Shown here: positions 37,414 through 46,197 of the stretch, in pieces | Layout: each line of letters opens with the position of its first letter | Numbering within the stretch: the stretch's first letter is position 1 | NCBI GenBank assembly: GCA_004015825.1 | Contig: SAYS01000007.1 | Coordinates: 1 to 64,000, forward strand | Direction: 5' to 3' | DNA: 64,000 bases | Source of the DNA: Halovenus amylolytica | GTDB taxonomy: Archaea > Halobacteriota > Halobacteria > Halobacteriales > Haloarculaceae | Made by a program: the position numbers and the translations under genes | Notes under the pieces: model-generated | Databases searched by the model: none | Seen by the model: the letters and a program-made list of their open reading frames with translations, nothing else | What the model was told of the DNA's origin: nothing

Positions 37414-39785
37414 CAGGACCGTCGCTGTTCGTAGGAGCTGAGCTGGCGTTCGACCTTGTCGTTGAGCCGGCCGAGCGCGTCGTCGACAGCCGCACCGTTG
37501 CTCATCTCCTCGTAGGATTCGGCGATCATCGTCCGGACGGTGTCGAACGGTCCGATCCGTGCCCCACTCGTCGCGACGGTCTCTCTGGTGTTCTGGAGCT
37601 GTTCGAACGCCGTCGAGAAGTGTGGGTTCCGCTCGAACCAGCCGTCCTGATCCAGTTCCGTCACGGCCTGCTTGTGGACCGGGAAGTAACCCGTCTCGCG
37701 GTGCCAGCGGACCTGCTGTTCGGGTTTCGCGAGCCAGCCGATCAGTTCGGCTGCGGCCTCGCGCTGTTCCCGTGGCACGTCTTCGGCCAGCCACAGCGAG
37801 CCACCACCGACTAACACGCCCGCGCGGTCGTCAGGCACCGGGAAGTAGCCCGTCCCGACGTCGAAGCCGGCGTCGTGGGCCCCGTCGACGATCCCCGCAA
37901 GCGAGGACGTCGAGCCGATGAGCATGGCGGCGGTGCCGTCGTGGAAGGCATCCTTGGCTTTCCCGCGGGCCTCGATCCCCGGGTTGAGATAGAGGCCGTC
38001 TTCTTCGAGGTCGTTCCACCAGTTGAAGATGTTCTGGGCGGCCTGGCTGTCGAGGTGGGCCTCCGTCGCATCGCCGTCACGCCCGTTGCGTTTGTCGACC
38101 AGTTGTTGATCTTGCTCGGCGAACCACTGTTCGACGTACCAGGAGTAGTTGGCGAAGGTGATCCCGTAGTCGGCGGCCCCGGAGTCGACGATCCGCTTCG
38201 AGGCCTCGCGGATGGCATCGTACGTTTCGGGTGGATCGGAGGGATCGAGTCCTGCCTCCCGGAACACATCTTCGTTGTAGGCGAGCACCGGGTTCGAGGA
38301 GTTAAACGGCATCGAGTACAGCAATCCGTCGGTCCGGTAGTAGTTGAGGACAGGATCGAGCAGCGAGTCGAGGTCGACAGTAGAGCGGGGGATGTGTTTC
38401 TCGACGGGAACAAAGGCCTCGCTGTCCATCGCCTGTTTGGTCCCGATCTCGTAGATCTGGGAGATCGCGGGTGGATCGCCGCGTTCGGCGGCGTTGATCG
38501 CCGCGAACATCGTGTCCTGATAGCTCCCTTTCGAGCTGAGATCGACGACGACGTCGCGGTCGGATTCGTCCTCGAACTGCCTGGCAAACTCGTCGAGAAG
38601 CAGTGCCTTCTCGCCGCTCATCGCGTGCCAGAAGTTGATCGTCGTCGCGTCGGCGCTGGCCGCGGCTCTGCGTGATGTCTCGATATCGTCCAGTTCGTCC
38701 GCGAGCGATTCGGCACGTTCGACCAGCGTTGTCGCAGATGTCCGGATATCGGTCAGCGAGGAGGTCTGTTCTTCCGCCGCAGTCGCGACAGTTTCGGCCT
38801 GTGCGGCCGTCTCCGAACTGATCGAACTGACCTCGTCGACCATCTCGACGACCTCCTGTGTCGAGCGGGCCTGGGAGTCGGTCCCGTCGCTGATGTCGTG
38901 GATGCTGTCCCGGACGTCCTCGACCTCGGTGACGATCCGTTCGAGTGCGTCGAGGGCCTCGTCGACAGTATCGGTACTTTCGGTGACGCTCTCTCGCGTC
39001 TGGTGGATATCGCCGACGGCCGACTCGGCCTGTTCACGGACTCGCTGGATCGAGTTTTCGATCTCGCCGGTCGCCTCCTGGGTCTCCTCGGCGAGGCTTT
39101 TGACCTCGTCGGCGACCACTGCGAAGCCAGCCCCCGCGTCGCCAGCCCGGGCGGCCTCGATGTTGGCGTTCAGCGCGAGCATGTTCGTCTGCTCGGCGAT
39201 ATCGTCGATGAACTCGGCGATATCTTTGATCTCTTCCATCAACTCGTTGAGTTGCTCGACGTTCTGGACGGTGTCTTCGGTCTGCGTTTCGAGCGCGTTG
39301 AGTTCGTCGATCGCCTCCGTGGCGGCTTCCTGGCCGCTCTGGCCCGACTCCGCGGCCCTGTCGGCAGCCTCGGCCACCTCGTCGGCCGAGGCGGAGATCT
39401 CCTCGATGGTCGCCGAAAGCTGGCGCATCTCGTCGGACATATCCTGGATGAACTCGTTTTGCTCGGCGACACCGTCGGAGATTTCCCCGATCCCGCGGCT
39501 GACCTCCTGGCCGGCCTGCTGTGAGCGATCCGCGCGGACCGTCACCTGGTTCGAGGCGGAGACGACCTGATCGCCGAACTCCTCGACTGTCTCGAACCGG
39601 TCTCCCCAGTCTGCGAGCATACCGTTGTAGGTTTCGGCGAGCGCCGCGAGCAGTTCGTCGTCGTGATCTTCGTCCATCCGCTGTGCGAGGTCACCGCCGC
39701 GGTTTGCCTCGACGACCGCGATGAACTCGCGGAGTCGTTCGTCTCGATCCGAGGTTTCCCGGTTGTTGCCTGTTGGACTACTCAT
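37413..39785 (-). CDS. Soluble chemoreceptor fused to a UgpB-type glycerol-3-phosphate-binding domain
   Basis: A 790-residue protein with no signal peptide or membrane helix. Residues 30-65 look like a HAMP segment (GDLAQRMDEDHDDELL). Residues 80-370 are a full MCP signalling coil with the CheA/CheW-binding tip at 198-228 (EQTNMLALNANIEAARAG). Residues 381-790 are a complete ABC-type binding protein that matches E. coli UgpB closely (FWHAM, QIYEIGT, PFNSSNPVLAYN, HRETGYFPV, GARIG). UgpB binds sn-glycerol-3-phosphate and glycerophosphodiesters. The ligand-site Glu (YEIG), Ser (FNSS), Tyr (TGYFP) and Arg (GARIG) appear kept, judged from memory of that family. It lies 2.4 kb from glpK2. The likely job is sensing cytoplasmic glycerol-3-phosphate for taxis; this role is inferred. 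Confidence 0.88.
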   Translation of the reverse strand: MSSPTGNNRETSDRDERLREFIAVVEANRGGDLAQRMDEDHDDELLAALAETYNGMLADWGDRFETVEEFGDQVVSASNQVTVRADRSQQAGQEVSRGIGEISDGVAEQNEFIQDMSDEMRQLSATIEEISASADEVAEAADRAAESGQSGQEAATEAIDELNALETQTEDTVQNVEQLNELMEEIKDIAEFIDDIAEQTNMLALNANIEAARAGDAGAGFAVVADEVKSLAEETQEATGEIENSIQRVREQAESAVGDIHQTRESVTESTDTVDEALDALERIVTEVEDVRDSIHDISDGTDSQARSTQEVVEMVDEVSSISSETAAQAETVATAAEEQTSSLTDIRTSATTLVERAESLADELDDIETSRRAAASADATTINFWHAMSGEKALLLDEFARQFEDESDRDVVVDLSSKGSYQDTMFAAINAAERGDPPAISQIYEIGTKQAMDSEAFVPVEKHIPRSTVDLDSLLDPVLNYYRTDGLLYSMPFNSSNPVLAYNEDVFREAGLDPSDPPETYDAIREASKRIVDSGAADYGITFANYSWYVEQWFAEQDQQLVDKRNGRDGDATEAHLDSQAAQNIFNWWNDLEEDGLYLNPGIEARGKAKDAFHDGTAAMLIGSTSSLAGIVDGAHDAGFDVGTGYFPVPDDRAGVLVGGGSLWLAEDVPREQREAAAELIGWLAKPEQQVRWHRETGYFPVHKQAVTELDQDGWFERNPHFSTAFEQLQNTRETVATSGARIGPFDTVRTMIAESYEEMSNGAAVDDALGRLNDKVERQLSSYEQRRS

Positions 39786-39820
39786 TCCTGTCCCCCCGTG
39801 TTCACGCTGTCAGACTGTGT

Positions 39821-39830
39821 CATAAATATC
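39821..39830 (-). promoter_or_regulatory. TATA-like box of the MCP-UgpB gene
   Basis: Minus strand reads GATATTTATG, about 40 bases before the ATG at 39785, predicting a leader of roughly 13 bases. This supports the annotated start. Confidence 0.45.
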
Positions 39831-39977
39831 GCTCGTCCAGAAGCCACCACGTAGCGGAAGATATCCATCTGTGACCCACCTTTCAGGAGGGTTCAGCTAG
39901 GACATTGATTAAGCTACCGCCCACATAATCGCCTCTGATAACAGTCCCCGCTGGTGGCCAGAACGTGACGGTTACTG

Positions 39978-40057
39978 ATACTGCCGGCTGTACATTCGGA
40001 AAGATATGTGCCACCCCGAAGTGGCGAAATTTATCAGTTTTGTACAGCCGGCAGTAT
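39978..40057. repeat. 17-bp perfect inverted repeat with 46-base spacer
   Basis: ATACTGCCGGCTGTACA (39978-39994) and its exact complement TGTACAGCCGGCAGTAT (40041-40057). The arms resemble the stem at 37378 (ATACTGGTGGCTGTA), so a short repeat family brackets the MCP-UgpB gene. The rest of the 361-base gap 39786-40146 holds the minus-strand promoter of that gene and nothing else recognisable. Confidence 0.65.
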
Positions 40058-40146
40058 GAATACGACGACCCAGCCAAGCAGTGCAACCACCGGCAACAGA
40101 TGGGCCGTTCCCGGTACTTCTATTACCCGGTGTTGCGTTATACGAG

Positions 40147-40224
40147 ATGATGTCCACAAAAGCAAAAGTCGTCATCGCGATCGTCGCTGTAGCCCTTGTC
40201 TACAAACTCGTCAGCAAGGACTAG
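40147..40224 (+). CDS. Possible 25-aa single-helix membrane peptide
   Basis: Reads MMSTKAKVVIAIVAVALVYKL and ends VSKD, a hydrophobic helix with basic residues before it. It could equally start at the second ATG (40150). Short but with haloarchaeal codon use. The function is unknown, and it may be a chance ORF. Confidence 0.4.
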   Translation: MMSTKAKVVIAIVAVALVYKLVSKD

Positions 40225-40314
40225 CGACGGACGAGCGACTCCGATCCCCCGCGCACCGCCCGACCAACCACTACTTCTCGAACCGCTTAGGGTCCTCCAG
40301 CACCTGCACGGTGT

Positions 40315-41145
40315 ATGTACGGTATTGTGACGCGAAACGAAGAGGAGACGACCTGGTCGGAGTTCGACCGGACCTTCTTCGAGATGAAAGACGTGACCGG
40401 ACGGGCGACGAATCCGGTCGCCGATGCGGTCAACATGATCTCCGCCTTTGGCGACAACGCTGCCGTCGAGGGAGATCCATCACTCGCGGCGGTGAGTGCA
40501 AACGGCGCGCCGGCGACCCGGGAGCGACCGTATTTCGACTGGGATTACGTCTGCCCGACACAGCAGACCTACCGGTCGGGGGTGCTGGAGATGGTCGAGG
40601 ATGCCGCCGCCGTCAACGAGGACGTCCGGCTCGACGACGTCGGCTTTCCCCGCGCGGAGTACTGTTACTGTGATCGGTGTACCGACCTGTTCGAGGAAAG
40701 CGAGTTCGAGGATCGGGCGGCCTGGCGACGGAACGTCATCACGGAGTTTGTCGCCGAGGTTCGCGAGCGCGTTCCTGGGCGACTCTACCTGACACTGTAT
40801 CCCGATCCGTATCCCGGTCATCTCGACGAGCGGAGTGGAATCGACGTCGACGCGCTCTCGGAGTACGTCGACGAGTTCGTCGTGCCGATCTACGATATGG
40901 CCTACGAGACGACCTACTGGCTGGAGGTGATCGCAAAAGGGTTCGAGGATCGACTCGACACCCCGTTCAGTATCGAACTGTACGCGATCAACATCGACGT
41001 CGACAATCTCATCAAGGCGATGGAAGTCGCCAGCGAGTACGCTGACTCGGTACTCTTTGGCTACGAGGCCGGTAACGCGCGGGCGGCGATCAGGCGGAAA
41101 CGGGCCGACCAGCAAGAGGGAGTCTCCCACGGCCCCGATAGCTAG
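40315..41145 (+). CDS. Conserved haloarchaeal protein, possibly TIM-barrel glycoside-hydrolase-like
   Basis: A 276-residue soluble protein. The segment FPRAEYCYCDRCTDLFEES resembles the Cys-rich loop of putative TIM-barrel glycoside-hydrolase-like proteins. Strand-like LYLTLYPDPYP and EFVVPIYDMAYETTYW fit barrel strands with a conserved Asp/Tyr edge. Catalytic residues cannot be assigned. The stop overlaps that of the convergent Nudix gene. Function unknown. Confidence 0.65.
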   Translation: MYGIVTRNEEETTWSEFDRTFFEMKDVTGRATNPVADAVNMISAFGDNAAVEGDPSLAAVSANGAPATRERPYFDWDYVCPTQQTYRSGVLEMVEDAAAVNEDVRLDDVGFPRAEYCYCDRCTDLFEESEFEDRAAWRRNVITEFVAEVRERVPGRLYLTLYPDPYPGHLDERSGIDVDALSEYVDEFVVPIYDMAYETTYWLEVIAKGFEDRLDTPFSIELYAINIDVDNLIKAMEVASEYADSVLFGYEAGNARAAIRRKRADQQEGVSHGPDS

Positions 41146-41708
41146 TCGAACTTGCGCTCCCGCCAGCGTTGCAACTGGCTGCGGTCGCGGGTGTCCTCGG
41201 GAAGCTCCCCGAACCACGCCGCCTCGGAGATCTCCTCGTCCGGGTCCTCGATGCGGAGATCGGTCGGATTGCCTCGCGGGCTGGCCTCGAAGATCGGCAA
41301 GACGCCCCAGGTCGAGTACTCACCGGAGTAGAAGGTGACGCGACCGAGGAGACCGAGTCCCTCGTAGCTGGCCTCGATGCCGGCTTCCTCGTGGAGTTCG
41401 CGCTCTGCTGCGTCCCGGAACCGTTCGTCGTCGTCGGCCTCGCCGCCCGGGAGCACCCACATGTCGACACCCTCGTGGCGGACGAGCAGGAGGTCGCCAG
41501 TCTCGCGGTAGGTCAGCGTGTGCGCGCCGTAGGGTGCACCGTTGTCCTCGATCCGGCGCGCGACTGTCTCGAAGCGATATCTTGGGACGCGCTTGGTCGT
41601 CTCGTACTCCCAGAACTGTTCGTACTGTGTCACGAGACTGTGGTAGGTCTGTTCGGCCTGCTGGCTTGCCTCCTCGGCGAGATACCACAGATCGTCGACT
41701 GTCGTCAT
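41142..41708 (-). CDS. Nudix hydrolase
   Basis: A 188-residue protein with a complete Nudix box (GGEADDDERFRDAAERELHE, then EAGIEA), the Mg-binding helix that hydrolyses nucleoside diphosphates linked to another group. The N-terminal 70 residues form a helical extension (WYLAEEASQQAEQTYHSLV) seen in some haloarchaeal members. Substrate unknown; candidates are oxidised nucleotides or NADH-like compounds. Full length. Confidence 0.88.
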   Translation of the reverse strand: MTTVDDLWYLAEEASQQAEQTYHSLVTQYEQFWEYETTKRVPRYRFETVARRIEDNGAPYGAHTLTYRETGDLLLVRHEGVDMWVLPGGEADDDERFRDAAERELHEEAGIEASYEGLGLLGRVTFYSGEYSTWGVLPIFEASPRGNPTDLRIEDPDEEISEAAWFGELPEDTRDRSQLQRWRERKFD

Positions 41709-41842
41709 CGCCGTGTCGGTGTGGAACTGTCGGGGCGGCTGCGCGGCGATACGTTCTGCATACCTCTGTGTTGGCCCGTCAGCGGCTTAAGTTTTCGACC
41801 TTTCCTGTCCAATGAAAAAGTCGGACTTGCTCTGTGTGCCGG

Positions 41843-41850
41843 TATTTATT
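41843..41850 (+). promoter_or_regulatory. TATA-like box of the restriction-methylase gene
   Basis: TATTTATT about 30 bases before the ATG at 41879, giving an almost leaderless transcript and supporting that start. Confidence 0.45.
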
Positions 41851-41878
41851 AGCTTTTGCCTGCTAACCCAGCAGACAG

Positions 41879-44800
41879 ATGAGTCAGGCGACGCGTCCCA
41901 GTGATCCGTACACCAATTCGGATCTTTTTTCGGGCTACTATCTCGACGAGCGGGTTCACGATCTGGAGGGGTGGGAGTGTGACCAGCAGGCACAGGTGGC
42001 CTTCGAGACACTACAGAAGCTCTGGGAATCCGAAGGGGGACTTCTCGAATCGTACAACGAAGACGAGCTACTCGACTCCTGGATCGACGAAATCCTCGAT
42101 GTCCTCGGGTTCGGGACGCTTTCTGAGACGACACTTCCCAACAGCGACGGCTACAACGACAGACTGCTCTTCGATTCGACAGAGACTCGGCGCACGGGTG
42201 CACGCCGAAAAAAGGAGGGGGACACAGAGGCGATGTACAGCCTCGCCGCCGCGGTACTCGAAGCGAAACAGTACGACGAGACGTTTTCGAAGCGATTCGC
42301 CGAGCGTCGATCGTATCGGGACGCCTCTCACCAGATCAAGTACTACCTCGAACGGACACCCGAGGCGGTAAACTGGGGGATTCTCACGAACGGCCGCAAG
42401 TGGCGGCTGTACGGGACGAAGGATTACGCGACGGAGACGTACTACGAGGTGGATCTCCCCGAACTGCTCGAATCGGGCGATCTGGAGCGTTTCAAGTACT
42501 TTTTTGCATTTTTCCGCCCCGAGGCGTTTCACGAGACGGCCGGAACGTCGTTTCTCGATACAGTCTGGTCCGAAAGCGAGACCGCAGCACAGGAACTGGG
42601 TGAGGATCTCCAGGACAACGTTTTTACTGCGTTGCGTGTGCTGGGCGAGGGGTTCGTCGAGACGAACAATCTGGATGTCGATCCCGAGGACGAGGCTGCC
42701 CGCGAGCAACTAAGAGAGCAGTCGCTGGTGTTGCTCTACCGGTTGATGTTCGTCCTCTACGCGGAGTCCCGTGGCCTGATCCATCCGGACGACCCCGACG
42801 CGAGAGACGAGTACGAGGTGAATTTTAGTCTCGACCGGCTGCGCCACGAGATCCACGAAGAAATTACCGCAGGTGCGGCGTTTTCCGATTTCAGCGAGCA
42901 CTCCACACAGCTGTGGGGCCAACTGGAGGATCTGTTCCGGTTGATCGACGAGGGTGAGGAGTCGCTGGGTGTGCCGCCGTACAACGGCGGGCTGTTCGAC
43001 GACGACACCCACGAGTTTCTCTCGGAGAACGCCGTTTCGAATCGGTATATCGCGGAAGTGATCTACCGGATTGCGACGACGGAAAACGAGGACGGCTCGT
43101 TCGTCCCGGCGGATTACGCCGATCTGGATACGCGCCACCTGGGTTCGATTTACGAGGGGTTGCTCGAACACGAGTTCCGGATCGCACCCGAGCAGTACGC
43201 CGCGGTTGCCGAAGATGGTGGGCAGATCTGGAAGCCAGCGACGGAAGTCAGCGTCGCCGACGCCGTCGAGACTGTCGACGCGGGAGAGCTGTACGTGGTC
43301 AACGACGACGGTGAGCGCAAGGCGACGGGGTCGTACTACACGCCGGATTACGTGGTCGCGTACATCGTCGAGGAGACGGTCGATCCGCTGGTCGAGGAGA
43401 TCCGGGCGGATCTGGAAGCGGACGGGCTGGAGCCACACGAAAGCGAGTATTTCCGGCGGTTCTGGCAGCGCATCCTCGATCTGAAGATCCTCGATCCAGC
43501 GATGGGGAGTGGCCACTTTCTCACGAAGGCGACGGGATATCTGACCGAACACGTCATGGAGGTCGTCCGCGAGCAGGAGATCCAGTCTTACGACGAGCAA
43601 CAGCTCCGGCGGGATATCGCCAAGGAGTGTATCTACGGGGTGGATATCAACGGGATGGCGGTCGAACTCGCCAAGCTGTCGATGTGGCTGGAGACGCTGG
43701 CTGCGGACCAGCCACTGGCCTTTCTGGATCACCACCTCAAGACGGGGAACTCGCTCGTGGGGTCGGACATCACGGAGGTGCTCTCCGACGGCGACGGCGA
43801 GAGTGGGCAGCTAACGCTGACGCAGGCGTTTGCCCGGACCCGCCGGCAGACGCTGGATCACGTCATGGATCGGATGCAAGAGTTGCTGGATATCGACAAC
43901 GAAACGCTCGAAGACATCAAATCGATGGAGGAAATCTACGACGAGATCCGTGCGGATCCCCTCTACAAACGCCTCTTCGAGTTGACGAACGTCCACACCG
44001 CCGAGCAGTTCGGGCTCGACGTGCCCGCCGAGGCCTACGAGCAGATGGCCGGCGCGATCGAAGACGGATCCGAGTGGGCATCGATCCGGGCGGATTCGGA
44101 CTACTTTGCCACCGCGCAGGCGATGGCCGGCGGCGAGGATTTCTTCCACTGGGAACTCGAATTTCCCGAGGCCTTCTTCGATGTTGACGGAAACAAACGC
44201 GAGGATGCCGGATTCGATGCTGTCGTCGGGAATCCACCATACGTCAATATGTCATCTGTTGGCGATGAAACACAGAAGTATCTATCTAACGCGTATCAGA
44301 ATGTGTATGCTGGAAACAGTGATATTTTATATTACTTTTTGACAAAAAGTCTGACTGTTCTCTGCGATAGTGGAATGTTTGGTCTTATCGTTGCACGGTA
44401 TTTTGCAACAGCACAGTATGGTTCGGGAGTACGAGCCCAGTTGCTCGAAAAAGGAAAGATCTCAAAAGTAGTGGACTTTGGAAATTTCCAGGCGTTTCCC
44501 GGTGTCGATGTTCTGACCAATATCGTATTCTGTCAAAAGAATAAGAAAATAGACGAATATCAGACAACGATACTGAAACTCAAACAAGACGATTGCTCTG
44601 CAGAAGATATTGCGAATGGACTGCAATCTGAAGACGGTGATATATTTTCAAAAATCGAGATGAACTCTACAGAATTGTCATCGGATCCATGGAATCTAAT
44701 AGACGAACAGACCGTGGAAATAAAACAAAAGATGGAAGACAGTGGTTGGGAACTCGGAGAACGATACAAGATAGTTCAATCAATGCAAACGGGACATAAC

Positions 44801-46063
44801 GAAGCTTTAGTCGTGACCGAGGAGGAAATCGAAGAATACAATATTGAAAGAGAGATTGTAAAAAAGCTTGCAAAAACAAAGAACGTACGGAGATATTTGA
44901 TCAAAGATCTAGGTGAATATGTACTGTGGACAGAAGTAGAGGATATTGAGCTGTATCCCAATACAAAACAGTATCTACTCGAATACAAAGAAGAACTCCG
45001 TGAGAGATACGATATCAAACAGCGGAATGCCGAGTGGTGGAAAATCAGTAATCCGCGCAATGCTGCTTTGTTCGCAAGTGGAGAAGCTCGAATACTCACA
45101 CCATTTATGTCAACAAGTAATAAATTTGCGATAGACAACGAAAGCCGGTTCAATGATGGGGGTGACATACGAGCAATATTTGATGACGGTGCATCGGTCG
45201 ATCTTAGATACACGCTTGCAATTTTAAATTCGACTCTCGGAGAGTTTTATCACAAAAACACTGCAAAATTAAAACGAGATGGATACTACGAATACTACGG
45301 GAACGCCTTGGCACGAATACCAGTTCATAATATCGACAAACAGCGCTCATTAAAAGACGAACAGATCGAAGTACCCAGTGAGATTGATTCAGAGAACCCA
45401 ATCCACGATATCCTGATCGAAGCAGCGGCAACAATCCGGGACAGTCGTGAAAATTATTTAAATCTCAACCTCTCCCTCCGCGACCACCTCGGTTCGTACT
45501 CCGAGGGCCAGCAACTCGCAGAGATCGGCCTGACCCAGCCGCCGGAGGGCTCGGCGGATTCCGTTCTCCAGCAGACCGCCCAAGAGCGCCCGAACCTCCG
45601 CGTCGGCGAGGCCACCGTTGCCCGCGAATCGGACAGCACGGTCGAGATCCGGCTGACAGCCAGATACAAGCCCGAGGATGAAGACACCCACGAGACAGAC
45701 CGGTGGGGATACACCGAGACCGAGCCGCTGCCGGCGCTGCGGATCACCGATCTCACCGCGACGGAGGCGGAGCTAATCGAGGCGTTCGTTCCCGTCGCCG
45801 TCGACGAAGCCGGTGGGTTTGCCGACTTCCGCGAGACAGCGACGAAGACGAACTCGCTGGTCGACCGCCTGCGGAGACTGACCCTCCCCGCCGTGGCAGA
45901 TGTCGAGAGCGGTCTGGAGAGCTATCTCCAGACGAAAGAGAGGGCCGAAGAGCTGGACGAAAAAATCCAGCGGACGGACGATCTGATCGACGAGATCGTC
46001 TACGAACTGTACGGGCTGACCGACGAAGAAATCGAGATTGTAGAAGAAGCTGTCGGCGACTAG
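41879..46063 (+). CDS. Type IIG-like restriction enzyme/DNA methyltransferase (Eco57I class)
   Basis: A single 1394-residue protein joining nuclease, methylase and recognition parts. Residues 90-160 contain a PD-(D/E)xK-like nuclease site (AAVLEAKQYDE). The methylase has the AdoMet motif I DPAMGSGHFL (about residue 538) and the adenine-methylating NPPY (about 785). Residues about 790-1185 should form the target-recognition domain. That stretch (about 44230-45440) is visibly AT-rich and uses different codons from the flanks, so it was probably exchanged from outside. The C-terminus is GC-rich again with a coiled coil. No separate S or R subunit gene is adjacent. One-protein restriction and modification is inferred from the family. 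Confidence 0.88.
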   Translation: MSQATRPSDPYTNSDLFSGYYLDERVHDLEGWECDQQAQVAFETLQKLWESEGGLLESYNEDELLDSWIDEILDVLGFGTLSETTLPNSDGYNDRLLFDSTETRRTGARRKKEGDTEAMYSLAAAVLEAKQYDETFSKRFAERRSYRDASHQIKYYLERTPEAVNWGILTNGRKWRLYGTKDYATETYYEVDLPELLESGDLERFKYFFAFFRPEAFHETAGTSFLDTVWSESETAAQELGEDLQDNVFTALRVLGEGFVETNNLDVDPEDEAAREQLREQSLVLLYRLMFVLYAESRGLIHPDDPDARDEYEVNFSLDRLRHEIHEEITAGAAFSDFSEHSTQLWGQLEDLFRLIDEGEESLGVPPYNGGLFDDDTHEFLSENAVSNRYIAEVIYRIATTENEDGSFVPADYADLDTRHLGSIYEGLLEHEFRIAPEQYAAVAEDGGQIWKPATEVSVADAVETVDAGELYVVNDDGERKATGSYYTPDYVVAYIVEETVDPLVEEIRADLEADGLEPHESEYFRRFWQRILDLKILDPAMGSGHFLTKATGYLTEHVMEVVREQEIQSYDEQQLRRDIAKECIYGVDINGMAVELAKLSMWLETLAADQPLAFLDHHLKTGNSLVGSDITEVLSDGDGESGQLTLTQAFARTRRQTLDHVMDRMQELLDIDNETLEDIKSMEEIYDEIRADPLYKRLFELTNVHTAEQFGLDVPAEAYEQMAGAIEDGSEWASIRADSDYFATAQAMAGGEDFFHWELEFPEAFFDVDGNKREDAGFDAVVGNPPYVNMSSVGDETQKYLSNAYQNVYAGNSDILYYFLTKSLTVLCDSGMFGLIVARYFATAQYGSGVRAQLLEKGKISKVVDFGNFQAFPGVDVLTNIVFCQKNKKIDEYQTTILKLKQDDCSAEDIANGLQSEDGDIFSKIEMNSTELSSDPWNLIDEQTVEIKQKMEDSGWELGERYKIVQSMQTGHNEALVVTEEEIEEYNIEREIVKKLAKTKNVRRYLIKDLGEYVLWTEVEDIELYPNTKQYLLEYKEELRERYDIKQRNAEWWKISNPRNAALFASGEARILTPFMSTSNKFAIDNESRFNDGGDIRAIFDDGASVDLRYTLAILNSTLGEFYHKNTAKLKRDGYYEYYGNALARIPVHNIDKQRSLKDEQIEVPSEIDSENPIHDILIEAAATIRDSRENYLNLNLSLRDHLGSYSEGQQLAEIGLTQPPEGSADSVLQQTAQERPNLRVGEATVARESDSTVEIRLTARYKPEDEDTHETDRWGYTETEPLPALRITDLTATEAELIEAFVPVAVDEAGGFADFRETATKTNSLVDRLRRLTLPAVADVESGLESYLQTKERAEELDEKIQRTDDLIDEIVYELYGLTDEEIEIVEEAVGD

Positions 46064-46066
46064 CAT

Positions 46067-46124
46067 CCGCCGAGCGAAGCGAGGCGGTTCTCCCGCGACG
46101 AACGCAGTGAGTCGCGGCTTTTTT
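46067..46124 (+). terminator. Two stem-loops with T tract after the restriction-methylase gene
   Basis: CCGCC-loop-GGCGG (46067-46087) then CCGCGAC-loop-GTCGCGG (46093-46117) followed by CTTTTTT. A third stem TGCGC/GCGCA (46148-46168) follows. The loops GAGCGAAGCGA, GAACGCAGTGA and GAACGGAGTGA are related to each other. The T run after a strong stem fits an archaeal terminator for the gene ending at 46063. Confidence 0.65.
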
Positions 46125-46197
46125 CGCCCACGTTTTTTAAGGGGCGATGCGCGAACGGAGTGAGCGCACCCGACGCAAAAAGTGGAGGGATCACAGG

